A stretch of 64,000 nucleotides of DNA from BOG-1184 sp964651515 (GCA_964651515.1 CAZYYB010000003.1:33642-97641), one strand, 5' to 3'. Counted from the first letter of the stretch, positions 42,667 to 52,539 are shown. Made by a program: numbers and translations. Notes: generated by a model from the letters alone, not told the origin.

Positions 42667-44045
42667 AGGGGCGCCGCAGCGTCGTCGTTACCGGCATCGG
42701 CATCATGTCGCCGATCGGGATCGGTGCCAGGGAGTTCTGGAATGCCGCAATGGCGGGAGTCTCGGCCGGCGCGCCCGTTCCTGATTCGTGGTTATCCTAT
42801 TATGCACCCGCATCAACCGTCTGGGCGCCGCTTCCGAAAATCGATTTTTCCGCCTTTGCCATAAGCCGCTTCGAACAGATGCAACTCGATCGAGTCGCCC
42901 TGCTTGCACTCGCCGCGGCCCGGGAGGCAATGGAAGACGCGGGGTTCGGCTTTGAACTTCATGATGAAAAGAAAAATTCCTTTCGCGTAACCGGAATCGA
43001 TCCGGGGCGGACCGGCGTCTTCAGCGGCACCGGTATCGGCGGTGTAGCAAGCCTTATGACGGCGCAGGCGTTTCATTGCGGTACTAAATCCGCAAAAAAG
43101 CTCAATGCGTTGCGCACCGGCATTCAGGAGGTGGCGACGGCCCTCGATGTTGACGTTGCATTGGATGCGGCGCACTGGAGCCTGCAGCTCCCCTTGCGGT
43201 TCAATCCCATGACCATCGCCATGTCCATGCCGAACTCCTGTTCCTCGGCCATCGGGATTAAATATGGCCTTTCAGGGCAGAACCTTTGCTGCACCACCGC
43301 CTGCGCTGCCGGCACCAACGCGATCGGGCTCGGGTATCGCGCCGTTGCCGCCGGCGAGTGCGATACCGTGATCGCGGGTGGCGCGGAGTACCTGGGCGAC
43401 GACTTCGGCGGCTGTTTCCGGGCCTTCGACGCAACCGGGACGCTTGCAAGGGACTATAATGATCCGGCCCTCGCCAACCGGCCCTTCGATGCCGGACGGT
43501 CGGGATTCCTCTTTGCCGAGGGGGGTAGCGCCATGCTCGTTCTCGAAGAGAAGGAAGCGGCGCTTCGACGCGGGGCGAATCCTTATGCCGAAATCACGAC
43601 CTGCGCCGCCTCGTTCGACGCTTTCTCAAGCATGGCCATGGAACCGAACGGACGCGGGGCGGAGCGGATGCTCCGCACCGCTTTTTCCGACGCGGGGATC
43701 GAGCCCGGCGCGATCGATTATATCAATGCCCATGGTACCGGAACCGTTCAGAACGACGATATCGAATCGGCCGTCATCGAACGGATTTTCGGCAGTTCTC
43801 CACTTGTTAATTCCACAAAATCGCTTATCGGCCATACGATCGGGGCATCGGGCGCCATCGAAGCCGCGGTCACGGCACTCAGCATCATGCATCAGACCAC
43901 CCATCCCTCGCACAATCTCACCGATCCGCTGCGCGACCTCAACTTCGTTCGCGAGGTGAAGCCCCACGCCATCCGCCGCGCCGTTACGCAGTCATTCGGA
44001 TTCGGCGGACACAATGCATGCATCGTCATGGAGCGATGCGGATAG
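42663..44045 (+). CDS. Beta-ketoacyl-ACP synthase (KAS II-like, cluster-specific)
   Basis: 460 residues from the ATG at 42663; a longer frame back to 42453 lies inside the ACP. Active-site Cys214 (TTACAAGTNAIG), His357 (INAHGTGTVQND) and His391 (IGHTIGASGA) are present, the decarboxylating CHH triad of an active enzyme. Residues 100-185 contain an insertion relative to FabF (414 residues) with little resemblance to it. Likely builds the chain carried by the neighbouring ACP. Confidence 0.92.
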   Translation: MKGRRSVVVTGIGIMSPIGIGAREFWNAAMAGVSAGAPVPDSWLSYYAPASTVWAPLPKIDFSAFAISRFEQMQLDRVALLALAAAREAMEDAGFGFELHDEKKNSFRVTGIDPGRTGVFSGTGIGGVASLMTAQAFHCGTKSAKKLNALRTGIQEVATALDVDVALDAAHWSLQLPLRFNPMTIAMSMPNSCSSAIGIKYGLSGQNLCCTTACAAGTNAIGLGYRAVAAGECDTVIAGGAEYLGDDFGGCFRAFDATGTLARDYNDPALANRPFDAGRSGFLFAEGGSAMLVLEEKEAALRRGANPYAEITTCAASFDAFSSMAMEPNGRGAERMLRTAFSDAGIEPGAIDYINAHGTGTVQNDDIESAVIERIFGSSPLVNSTKSLIGHTIGASGAIEAAVTALSIMHQTTHPSHNLTDPLRDLNFVREVKPHAIRRAVTQSFGFGGHNACIVMERCG

Positions 44046-44068
44046 GAGGCGCCACCATGCTCCCCGCA

Positions 44069-45289
44069 TCACCCGAACCAGTGTTTCCCGGTGACCATCC
44101 CCCCATCGAGCTCATCGCCAAGTTCCAGGACCTTCCGCCGGTAATCGGCATCGATCTCTACGGTCTTTTCAGCCCAGGCGGCGCAGGTCGGGCATGAAAC
44201 ACAGTGCCCCGTATCGCACCCGGCCTCCCGCGCCTCCTCAAGGAAACCGTCGAGCGACCTGTTGTCAAGGTATAACGGAGCCGTGCCTCTCCCGAATTCG
44301 TGCAGGATGATCATGTCCGCATAGCGCTTGAGTTTCAGGAGCGGGCCGACCCGGATGAATCGGGGCCTGAGGAGCGTCGCCATGAGACGCAGGCGGACGA
44401 AAAGCGGGGCATGCTGCTCTTTTTTGATATGCGCGACCTGGCCGACGAGTTCAAGCAGGTTGCCGTCGAACCGGCGGCGGCTGTAGGCAGTCGTGCGTTT
44501 TACCAGAAGGTCGCCGGGGCAGCTCCGCTCCACGATCTTGAAATTGGTATAGCCGATCTCCTCGTAGAAATGGAGGTCTTCGGGACGGATCCAGACCGCA
44601 CGCAGCAGGGCGGCCGGATCGAGAAAGCGCTTCCGTGAACAGTGCAGGATACAGTAGTCGAGACAGAACCCACCGAGCCGGTCACCTGCGCGCGAACTCT
44701 GCGAAAGCAGATTCATGTGCGTCAGCTCGAAGGGACAGGCGAGGAGACAATTGGCATTTGCGATGAGCTGGAGATCGCAGGAAACCGCCGCGCGGATCGA
44801 TCCAAGTTTCCCGAAGTCGCGGTTGCAGGCAAGGGCGCTGATGCAGAGGGTATCGGCTCCAAGGTCCTCCCAGGCACGAGCTTTGAGCGGAGAATCGATG
44901 ACCGCGAAGGCTCCCGCCCGCACCTTGAAGCGCGGGTAGCGGGATTTGACCAGCTTGAGGAGCCAGGGAGCGGCGATGGTAACCGAGTCCACGCCGATCG
45001 TGTCGAGATAGTCGAGAAGGGCCCTGATTTTCCGCTGCCCTCGCTTCGTCTGTTCAAGCCCGCCAAGCGTCGCCGCATTCAGCAGATAATTGAAGCCGAT
45101 ACCGCTCCCATGAGCTTCCCGTACCGTGGCCTCAAGACGCCGATGGGAGACGCCCCGCAGCGTGTAACTCGACCGTCCGCCGCCGATGCAGTCGCTGCGA
45201 AGTTTTCCATAGACCTCGTACACCCCGGGGATGGCGGCCAGACGCGCTACAAGATTCTCCTCAAAGGTGCAGGCAACCGAAAGCTTCAT
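44069..45289 (-). CDS. Peptidase-U32-family protein (UbiU/UbiV-like)
   Basis: 406 residues from the ATG at 45289 (AGGG six bases upstream; a TTG two codons earlier is in frame). U32 barrel with conserved Cys in ISALACN, ANCLLACPFELTH, GGFCLDYCILHCS and IVERSCPG, and a C-terminal TGHCVSCPTCAAW. UbiU/UbiV use four Cys to hold a 4Fe-4S cluster for oxygen-independent ring hydroxylation, and other U32 members act in rRNA or tRNA hydroxylation; peptidase activity is doubtful. It converges on the KAS gene. Beside a polyketide cluster it is a candidate hydroxylase; this is inference. Confidence 0.8.
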   Translation of the reverse strand: MKLSVACTFEENLVARLAAIPGVYEVYGKLRSDCIGGGRSSYTLRGVSHRRLEATVREAHGSGIGFNYLLNAATLGGLEQTKRGQRKIRALLDYLDTIGVDSVTIAAPWLLKLVKSRYPRFKVRAGAFAVIDSPLKARAWEDLGADTLCISALACNRDFGKLGSIRAAVSCDLQLIANANCLLACPFELTHMNLLSQSSRAGDRLGGFCLDYCILHCSRKRFLDPAALLRAVWIRPEDLHFYEEIGYTNFKIVERSCPGDLLVKRTTAYSRRRFDGNLLELVGQVAHIKKEQHAPLFVRLRLMATLLRPRFIRVGPLLKLKRYADMIILHEFGRGTAPLYLDNRSLDGFLEEAREAGCDTGHCVSCPTCAAWAEKTVEIDADYRRKVLELGDELDGGMVTGKHWFG

Positions 45290-45603
45290 CGCCAACCCTT
45301 ATATTTATAGGTACCGGGCATGAGTATTGCCTTTAAAAATCGATCCGGGACAAAAGGGTCTGATGCTGATCCGGGCAGAGGCATGGATAGTGAAAATACT
45401 TGAGGTGACCGGCTTTGGTTATGTTCCCGGGGCGGTTGGGGTTCATCGCTTGCCGGCATGCGAAAGCGCCATTGTTCCGGCAGGGATGCATTAACAGGGC
45501 CATCGGCAAATGACGAGCGGTCGTCCCGTCCCAAGGACGATAATTGTAAATTATAGAGACAAGATCAACTCATCCGACAGGGGATTACCTCCGGCTCCCG
45601 GCT
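45290..45603. other. Divergent intergenic region before tamB
   Basis: 314 nt. Apart from the sigma-54-like site at 45316, I see no RNA gene or repeat. A short TAAATTATAG AT-rich stretch lies about 50 nt upstream of tamB and may be its -10 region, but no -35 is convincing. Confidence 0.4.
45316..45331 (+). promoter_or_regulatory. Weak sigma-54-like site
   Basis: GGGCATG-AGTA-TTGCC: GG-N10-GC spacing is correct and GCATG/TTGC agree, but the flanks deviate. It points at tamB 272 nt away. Confidence 0.35.
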
Positions 45604-48600
45604 ATGAATCGCGTACTACGGATTGCGGTACGATCTCTCATCTTCCTTTTCCTGGACCTTAGCGCGCTGACACTGCTTTTAAGTGCAGTGGTCGTGACCC
45701 CGCCGGTGCAACGGAACATCAAGGCGGCGCTTGAAGGCACGCTCTCGACCAGACTCGGCAACCAGGTCACCATCGGCAACATACAACTGAACTGGATTAA
45801 GCGACTGGACCTGCGGGATGTACGGATCATTGACCGCGAGTTCGGCGATTCGATGACGATTCGGTCGATCAGTCTGCGTTTTGCCCTCCTTCCGCTCCTG
45901 AAAAAACGCCTGGAGCTGCTGCGGGTGACGATCCGGGGGGCAACCGTCACGGGCATCAGAACAAAACGGGGTGGGCTGCATTTTCCGTTCATACCCAAAC
46001 ACCCGCCGAAGGTCCCGCTCTGGAAGGTCACACTCGGTACGGTAGTGGTGAACGGACTTACGGCACGGTATGACGACTCGGTGACCCAACAATATTACGC
46101 CCTCTCCGGCATAAAGAGCCGGCTGGTATTCAAGCGCCTCGATTCCTTTTACGGAACGCTGACCGCGGATACCGGGGAGGCGATAACGCCCTGGTATGGC
46201 GGTCGGGTCAAGAGCGTGGATATAAAAGCCGATTTTTCCCCGAAGAGGCTCGTGGTGCTGAAGGGGCTCATAAAGGGCGACTCCTCGACGGTGAACTGTC
46301 AGGGAGCCATCCCGTTTTCAAAGGTACAGCCCTGGAACACCCATGTGGATGTCAACACGTTTCTCTCCCCGCTTCTCTGTGCACGGAAGATCAAGGGCCT
46401 GCAACCACGGGGCGAGGTACATGCGACCGCATCGCTTTTCGGGCTGCTTTCATCGCCGCAGATCGATCTGCAGATAATCGCCGGCAAAGTGATGTTCGAC
46501 AGCATCCCGGTGGAAACGGCAGTGGTATCGGCAAAGTATTTCCCGGACGGCACCGCGAAGGCCGCGCTCGACCTCGCTTCGACTATCGGCCATGCCGCCA
46601 TAAGGGCCGACGCGGGGATCCCCGCCCTTTTTGCCAAACCGCGCATCGGCACCTGGAATGTCGCCGTTACCGGCGATGCACCCCGTCTTTCCGATATTGC
46701 AAACCGTTTCGGCCTCAAGCACGCCCTCATCAGGGGCGCAGCCCATTTCGAGGCCAAAGCCGGCGGCGGGAGTCCGGCCGATCTGCCTGAGAACGCCGCC
46801 CTCACGCTATCATTGAGAAATTCCCCCGGCCAGGGCCTCGCACCGCATATCGAGTGCACGGCGAACCTGGAAAACCGGCAATGGAAGGTGGATATAACGG
46901 CGGATTCGGGAAATCGATTCCATGCACAGGGTGCAATCGGGAATCGAAACGATGCGCTCGCCGGCACCTTTGCCCTTACCATGGATAATCCCGGGTCGAT
47001 ATCGCAAACGTTCCTTGCCTCCCCGCTCAGCGGTTCCCTCTCAGTTACCGGGGATGCAGGCGGAACGATTGCGCAGCCGTTCGTCAGATTCAACCTCAAT
47101 GCCCATGCACTGGAGTGGCGCGGCGCATCGATCGACCGACTGGAAGCCGATGCCTTTTACAAAAACAAACACTTGTACATCAACCGCGGATCCCTGCTCG
47201 GCAACGGCAATGCAGCTGCAATCCTTTCCCTTTTCAACGTAAAAAATGCGGGAGGACATTACCATATTGCCGCCGAGGCCTTCGGCCCCATTGCCAATCC
47301 GAATATTTCCGCCGAGATCGGTATAACGGAGCCTCATTCGGGCAGTTTTTCCGCCGCTACACTGAACACTTCGATTACCTATCGCAACGATACGCTGCGC
47401 TGGCACGATCTGCGACTGGGGAAAAACACCGCCTGGATCAAAAGTTCCGGCCTCGCGTCTTTCAGGGGAAAACGGAGTTTTGCAAACGTATCGATCAGTG
47501 CCGAGCGGCATGGGTACCGAAGCGCTTCGGGCGATTTTTCCGCGGTTTCGAAGGGTGACTCAACCGACGCGTCGGTAACGGTTTCCCGCCTCGATCCGGG
47601 CCTTCTTGCTCCCTGGGTAACCACGAAGGTTCCCCTGCGTGGAGAGTTTTCCCTGCAGGCGGAAGTTCACGGGCTCCGCAGCGACCCCCTGGCCCGCGCG
47701 CGAATCGATTTCGACCAGACGCTCGGTCATGCCGCCGGCAAAATCCGTTACCACGCGGAGGCGATGCTCCGGAACGCCGAGCTGAATGCAACGATCAGCG
47801 CCTACCCGTTCGGCCGGCCCGAATCGCTGCTCGTTACCCTCTCCGCGCCGCTTGCGCTTACCGCGCCCTGGACCGCCGACCATCTGATCCGGGACGGTGC
47901 CCGCGTTGCCCTTGACGGAACCGAATTCCCGCTCGGCGAACTCGCGGCCCAATTTATGCCGGAGGTCAAAATTCACGGAAACGTTTCGATGCATGCCGCA
48001 ATTACCAGGGAGCAGGGATCCTGGAACATGCGGGGGGATTTTGCCGGAAGGGTCGAGGAGGCGATCGATTCGGCGAGGTCGATCCACCTCGGCGGCCTGT
48101 CGGTAGAGGCGGGAATCGGCGGCAGCGCATCCCACCCGTCATTTACGCTGTCGGCGACGGGCGACTCCCTTACCTGGAAAACGATTCACTTTGAGAAGCC
48201 ATTTCTCCACGGTCACGGCAACGGCGAGATGCTGTACCTCGACACCGCAGCGTCGGGGATCTCACGGGGGAACATCGCGCTCTCCGGGTCCGTTCCCTGG
48301 GACCCGGAGAGGTATATATTTGAAAAATCATCGGCAGAATTCCGGTGCGCCGCGACGGCGATCCCCCTTGCCGTGCTCTCCCCCCTGATCCCGGATGCCG
48401 ATATTTCCGGGGGAACCCTCGACGGCGATGCGACCCTGACCATGCATGACAACCGGCCGCACCTCCTGGGCCGACTCTCGGTCAAAGGCGCGGGCTTCAC
48501 CCTGAAAGAGTACGGACAGGCGGTAGGTCCCATCGATGCCGCCGTCTCCCTTCGGAACGACTCCGTTGTTGTCGAATCGATCAACGGGCGCGTCGGCTCA

Positions 48601-49635
48601 TCGGGGCACTTCTCCGGCGCCGGATACTTCGAGCCGACCGACAAGGGACATGCGCGGTTCACGCTCTCGGCAACCGATTGCCCGCTGCAGATGGCCGACC
48701 TCAATGCAATCATCCGTACCGCATCGCTGAAAATGGCCGATTCGGCGAATGGGCTGGTACTCGGCGGCACGGTTACCCTCGGCGATTCACGCTACCAGCT
48801 CTTCCTTTCGCCGACCGCCATGTTCCAGAAGGCGCCGGCCGCAAAACCTAAAAAAAGGTCTTCAAAAAAGACGCTGCTCAGCCGTGCCGCGCTGCGCGTG
48901 GTCGTGGACCTCGATAAAAACATGACAATTGAAAGTAATTTGGGCAGCCTGACACTGGACGGAACGGTAACGGTCCTGGGGAACGCCGAGCGTCCCGGAA
49001 TTGTCGGGACCATCTCGGTCAGCGAGGGATACCTGTATTACCTCGACAAAAAATTTACCGTCCAGCAGGGGACCTTCCGCTTCACCAATCCCGATGATAT
49101 GAACCCGGGAATCAACCTGACGGCGAATGATACGATTACCGCGGCTACGGTAACCACCGCATCGGGCGCCGCCGCTTCCGCCACTCCGGGAACCGGAACG
49201 GAGTATGTCGTGACCCTGACGATCACCGATAGTCTCCGCAAACCTACCGTTGTTCTCTCGTCCAACCCGGCGCTCCAGCCGGAAGCCATTGTAAGTCTCA
49301 TTACTTTTGGTACCACGCAGGGCGTTCTTTCCTCCGGCCTTGCATCGGCCGTGGAGGGGCTCCTTGCCCAGCAGCTCGCCGGATTTGGAACGCGGCCGCT
49401 GCAACAGCTGCTGAACATCGAAAGTCTCAATGTAAATTCAGGCACCGAAGGAACGACCGTTACGGCAATCAAGCGGATCTCGCCGCGGCTATCGGTCACC
49501 TATCAGGCCGTTGTGCAGAATCTGGGCAAACCCAATGTCTCGGCATCGTACCGGCTTCTGCCCAATGTCTATATTATCGGCTCAGGGTATTACATGAACA
49601 GCGGCATCGATCTTCACTTCCGCCTTTCACGGTAA
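45604..49635 (+). CDS. tamB: TamB-like translocation/lipid-transport protein (DUF490)
   Basis: 1343 residues. N-terminal membrane anchor (residues 10-33), then an extended repetitive beta-rich periplasmic domain typical of AsmA/TamB bridge proteins, with an ILLNWIKRLDLRDVRI-like start (IQLNWIKRLDLRDVRI). The C-terminal ~350 residues are the DUF490 domain, ending at ASYRLLPNVYIIGSGYYMNSGIDLHFRLSR. TamB spans the periplasm and is implicated in phospholipid traffic to the outer membrane. The tamA-like gene follows by 15 nt. Confidence 0.9.
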   Translation: MNRVLRIAVRSLIFLFLDLSALTLLLSAVVVTPPVQRNIKAALEGTLSTRLGNQVTIGNIQLNWIKRLDLRDVRIIDREFGDSMTIRSISLRFALLPLLKKRLELLRVTIRGATVTGIRTKRGGLHFPFIPKHPPKVPLWKVTLGTVVVNGLTARYDDSVTQQYYALSGIKSRLVFKRLDSFYGTLTADTGEAITPWYGGRVKSVDIKADFSPKRLVVLKGLIKGDSSTVNCQGAIPFSKVQPWNTHVDVNTFLSPLLCARKIKGLQPRGEVHATASLFGLLSSPQIDLQIIAGKVMFDSIPVETAVVSAKYFPDGTAKAALDLASTIGHAAIRADAGIPALFAKPRIGTWNVAVTGDAPRLSDIANRFGLKHALIRGAAHFEAKAGGGSPADLPENAALTLSLRNSPGQGLAPHIECTANLENRQWKVDITADSGNRFHAQGAIGNRNDALAGTFALTMDNPGSISQTFLASPLSGSLSVTGDAGGTIAQPFVRFNLNAHALEWRGASIDRLEADAFYKNKHLYINRGSLLGNGNAAAILSLFNVKNAGGHYHIAAEAFGPIANPNISAEIGITEPHSGSFSAATLNTSITYRNDTLRWHDLRLGKNTAWIKSSGLASFRGKRSFANVSISAERHGYRSASGDFSAVSKGDSTDASVTVSRLDPGLLAPWVTTKVPLRGEFSLQAEVHGLRSDPLARARIDFDQTLGHAAGKIRYHAEAMLRNAELNATISAYPFGRPESLLVTLSAPLALTAPWTADHLIRDGARVALDGTEFPLGELAAQFMPEVKIHGNVSMHAAITREQGSWNMRGDFAGRVEEAIDSARSIHLGGLSVEAGIGGSASHPSFTLSATGDSLTWKTIHFEKPFLHGHGNGEMLYLDTAASGISRGNIALSGSVPWDPERYIFEKSSAEFRCAATAIPLAVLSPLIPDADISGGTLDGDATLTMHDNRPHLLGRLSVKGAGFTLKEYGQAVGPIDAAVSLRNDSVVVESINGRVGSSGHFSGAGYFEPTDKGHARFTLSATDCPLQMADLNAIIRTASLKMADSANGLVLGGTVTLGDSRYQLFLSPTAMFQKAPAAKPKKRSSKKTLLSRAALRVVVDLDKNMTIESNLGSLTLDGTVTVLGNAERPGIVGTISVSEGYLYYLDKKFTVQQGTFRFTNPDDMNPGINLTANDTITAATVTTASGAAASATPGTGTEYVVTLTITDSLRKPTVVLSSNPALQPEAIVSLITFGTTQGVLSSGLASAVEGLLAQQLAGFGTRPLQQLLNIESLNVNSGTEGTTVTAIKRISPRLSVTYQAVVQNLGKPNVSASYRLLPNVYIIGSGYYMNSGIDLHFRLSR

Positions 49636-49650
49636 GGAACTGGATCAAGG

Positions 49651-51498
49651 ATGAAACGGGAAATGAGCGGACGATACCGCCCTTTCGGCAAAACCTGCCG
49701 CGCAGTGCTTCGAACCGCCCTGGTTCTCTGCATTGCGGCGGCAGGCTCATTATCTGCCGACGAGTGGACCGTACATACCATACGCTTCTCGGGAAATACC
49801 GTTTTTACCGCAAGGCAGCTCCTCGGTTTCATGGAGACCAAACCATCTCATTTCTGGAAAAAGTCGGTTTATTCCCATGTCAAACTTGAATCCGACACCG
49901 CAGAGATAACCGCCGCCTATGGTCAGAAAGGGTATCTCGATGCGATGACCGGCATAGATTCAATCGTTCAGGATACCGCGCGACACCGCGTTTCCCTTTT
50001 CATCTCGATTACCGAGGGACCCCAGACGCTGGTCAGTGCGGTCGCCATCGGAGGTACTTCGGTGCTCCGGCCGGCCGAAGAGCTTCGACAACTCCAGACA
50101 AAGCCGAATGCACCCTTCAGCACGAGCGAGATCGACCAGGACGCCCGGAAAATCACCACCGATCTGGCTTACAGGGGGCATTTATACGGTCACGTCGCGG
50201 ACAGTGCCGTCGTCGATACCCTCGCCCACCGCGCATCGGTGATCTTCACCATCGATCAGGGGCCGCTGGTATTTGCGGGGCCATTCCAGACCGCGGGGCT
50301 TAAAAAGGTGCGCCCGGTTGTCGTGGCCCGCGAAATAAAATTCAAGCGGGGAGATACGCTGACGACAAAGCGGATCGATGCCTCGACACAGAAACTGTAT
50401 GCGACCGGGCTCTTCAATTACGCGCAGATCAAGGTGCCGCCCGAGAGCGTGCTTGTCACCGAAAGGCGGCGGGACACGGTAACCGAGCCGGTGACCGCGA
50501 CCCTTGAGGAGGCCAAATTTCTTACCATCGATGCCTCGGCCGGCTACGGCACCTATGATGGGCTCCGGGGATCCTTCGATACAAGGTATGCAAATCTTTT
50601 CGGACTGGGGCATTCGGTCGCTCTCGATGGTTCTTACAATCAATATGAGCAACGGGGAGACCTGACCTACTCCTACCCCTGGATCTTTACCCTGCCGGTC
50701 AACGCCCTGGTTACCGCCTATGCCCAGTTCAACGAAATTACCTTCCTCGGCGGCTTCGACGGCATCCAGTTTACCGTAGCGAAGGAAACCAATTGGTTTT
50801 TAAGCTACCAGGTGTGGCTGAAGATCGAACGGACGGAATACCTCCGGCTGATCCAGGACACGACCGGGACAACGTCGCTTGCAAATACCCAGAGTATCGG
50901 CATGGATATTTATTACGATACCCGGAAATTGCTTACCGATACCACCTCGGGCGCCTATCTTCAGATATCGCCTGAACTCGCGGGTCTGGGCGGCAGGGGT
51001 ACGAACCAATACTATCGGGCTCTCATCGATGCCCGGGGCTATGTGGCTCCCCTGCACGGGTTCAGTTTCTCTTCGGCGATTGAACTGGGGTATGCGCAAG
51101 GCTACAACCGGCCCGGCGACAGCGTTCCGGTGCAGATCATCTACAACCTCGGCATCGAAGGTATGCGGCCGGTACGCGGTTACGATCAGAACGCCCTGAG
51201 CCCCGGCGGGGGAAGGATGGCGCTGGTCATCAACCTCATCCAGGCACAGCATATTATTTACAAGTGGGTCGGCCTCCTCGGGTTTGTCGACGGCGGCTAC
51301 GCGTGGAGCGACCCCGTCGCCCACCATCCCAGCATCAACGATCTCAAGTGGACCGTCGGCCCCGGCATCTATGCCAAGACCCCGGTCGGCCAGGTCGAGT
51401 TCGACTGGGGTTACCTGCGGAATCCCCCTTCAAACGGAGGAGGGGCGGTTCCTCCGCGATGGGGATCGCCGTATTTCAGCCTGGGGCAGACGTTTTGA
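49651..51498 (+). CDS. Omp85-family outer-membrane protein (TamA/BamA-like)
   Basis: 615 residues. Signal around LVLCIAAAGSLSADE; POTRA domains follow (WTVHTIRFSGNTVF; LVSAVAIGGTSVL; then the VFAGPFQTAGLKKV repeat), three in all as in TamA rather than five as in BamA. The C-terminal 16-strand barrel holds the Omp85 loop motif VRGYDQNALSPGGG and ends SPYFSLGQTF. Coupled to tamB, so likely its outer-membrane partner, though the length and POTRA count rest on my reading. Confidence 0.88.
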   Translation: MKREMSGRYRPFGKTCRAVLRTALVLCIAAAGSLSADEWTVHTIRFSGNTVFTARQLLGFMETKPSHFWKKSVYSHVKLESDTAEITAAYGQKGYLDAMTGIDSIVQDTARHRVSLFISITEGPQTLVSAVAIGGTSVLRPAEELRQLQTKPNAPFSTSEIDQDARKITTDLAYRGHLYGHVADSAVVDTLAHRASVIFTIDQGPLVFAGPFQTAGLKKVRPVVVAREIKFKRGDTLTTKRIDASTQKLYATGLFNYAQIKVPPESVLVTERRRDTVTEPVTATLEEAKFLTIDASAGYGTYDGLRGSFDTRYANLFGLGHSVALDGSYNQYEQRGDLTYSYPWIFTLPVNALVTAYAQFNEITFLGGFDGIQFTVAKETNWFLSYQVWLKIERTEYLRLIQDTTGTTSLANTQSIGMDIYYDTRKLLTDTTSGAYLQISPELAGLGGRGTNQYYRALIDARGYVAPLHGFSFSSAIELGYAQGYNRPGDSVPVQIIYNLGIEGMRPVRGYDQNALSPGGGRMALVINLIQAQHIIYKWVGLLGFVDGGYAWSDPVAHHPSINDLKWTVGPGIYAKTPVGQVEFDWGYLRNPPSNGGGAVPPRWGSPYFSLGQTF

Positions 51499-51570
51499 AA
51501 GAAAGGATGAAGGATGAGGGAACAATCAAAGTTATTACCCAGATAGTTTTTCAAAAAAGTCAAATTCTTT

Positions 51571-51663
51571 TTTTGGATGGCCGAGCCGGGTCACCCGCGC
51601 GAGGTGGGAGTGCTTCATAACCGGCACCCGTTGGCGGGGACCCCCGCGACCTCTGCGAAAATA
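51571..51663 (+). repeat. Dispersed modular repeat, copy R6a (module A')
   Basis: TTTTGGATGGCCGAGCCGGG and the whole A' as far as CTCTGCGAAAATAAA, nearly identical to 5721-5815. The 99 nt between this and R6b (51664-51762) have no recognised feature. Confidence 0.9.
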
Positions 51664-51762
51664 AACAAAACATGGCGTCAGGTCAGGGTACTCATATTTT
51701 ATGATGGAAAAGGCCTTGTCATGCGATCTTTTTCCGTATTTTTTCTACATTAGGTGAGCGCT

Positions 51763-51888
51763 GCTGGAGTGGGAGAGCGCTTGCCGAAGGCAAGCATCGC
51801 CGACCACTTCCGCTGGATAGGGTGCGTCGGAGACGTGGCTTTGCGCGACTCCGACCGGGGGGAACCTCCGCAAGGTGGTTCCCCCACC
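51763..51888 (+). repeat. Dispersed modular repeat, copy R6b (modules D and C)
   Basis: Module D (GGAGTGGGAGAGCGCTTGCC, hairpin GCTTGCC/GGCAAGC) leads into module C (GGGTGCGTCGGAGACG, GCGACTCCGACCG, GGGGGAACC/GGTTCCCCC). Ends CCCCCACC 20 nt before the HD gene start, on the same strand. Confidence 0.9.
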
Positions 51889-51908
51889 CGAGGAGTAACT
51901 TAACACCT

Positions 51909-52520
51909 ATGAAAACATCCTCCCGATTCAACCGTCAATTGTCGTTCATCGTCGAAATCGACAAGCTCAAATCCATCCTGCGGCACACGCTGCTCATGGA
52001 CGGATCGAGGCGTGAGAACGACGCCGAACACGCCTGGCACCTCTCGCTCATGGCGCTCGTCTTTTCGGATTTGTCTAAGGGAAAAGACCTCGACCTGTTC
52101 AAAGTCGTCAGGATGGTGCTCATCCACGACCTCGTTGAGATCGACAGCGGGGACGCCTTCCTGTACGACGAAAAAAAACGTGCCGAACTCAAGACGCTGG
52201 AGCGCGGCGCCGCGCGACGGATTTTCGGGCTGCTGCCGCGCGACCAGGCCCGTGAGTTCAGACGGCTCTGGGAGGAGTTCGAGGAGCGGAAATCCCCGGA
52301 GGCCCGGTTTGCCGCGGCACTCGACCGGTTCCAGCCGGTACTCCACAACTACAAGACAAAGGGCAAAACATGGAAACGGCACAAGGTCGATGCCGCGACG
52401 GTGCTCGAAAAAAATGCGCATATCGCGGATGGGGTGCCCGTACTTTGGGAGCTAGTTAAGGAGATGGTGGCCGAAGGGGTAAAGGAGGGATATTTCGGGA
52501 AGTCGGAAGAATGCCGATAA
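51909..52520 (+). CDS. HD-domain hydrolase (YfbR/HDDC2-like)
   Basis: 203 residues from the ATG at 51909. Metal-binding H...HD...D: RRENDAEHAWHLSLMALVF, VLIHDLVEIDSGD, and a distal Asp in ALDRFQPVLHNY. This is the pattern of HDDC2/YfbR-type 5'-deoxynucleotidases. Substrate is not certain. An in-frame open stretch upstream (from 51822) lies in repeat copy R6b and is not likely to be translated. Convergent with the S41 gene. Confidence 0.87.
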   Translation: MKTSSRFNRQLSFIVEIDKLKSILRHTLLMDGSRRENDAEHAWHLSLMALVFSDLSKGKDLDLFKVVRMVLIHDLVEIDSGDAFLYDEKKRAELKTLERGAARRIFGLLPRDQAREFRRLWEEFEERKSPEARFAAALDRFQPVLHNYKTKGKTWKRHKVDAATVLEKNAHIADGVPVLWELVKEMVAEGVKEGYFGKSEECR

Positions 52521-52539
52521 ATAGGATTTCCGGGCCGAC

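Noticed and set aside
45363..45494. 43-codon open frame upstream of tamB
   Set aside because: Weak ribosome site, ordinary length for chance, and no recognisable features.
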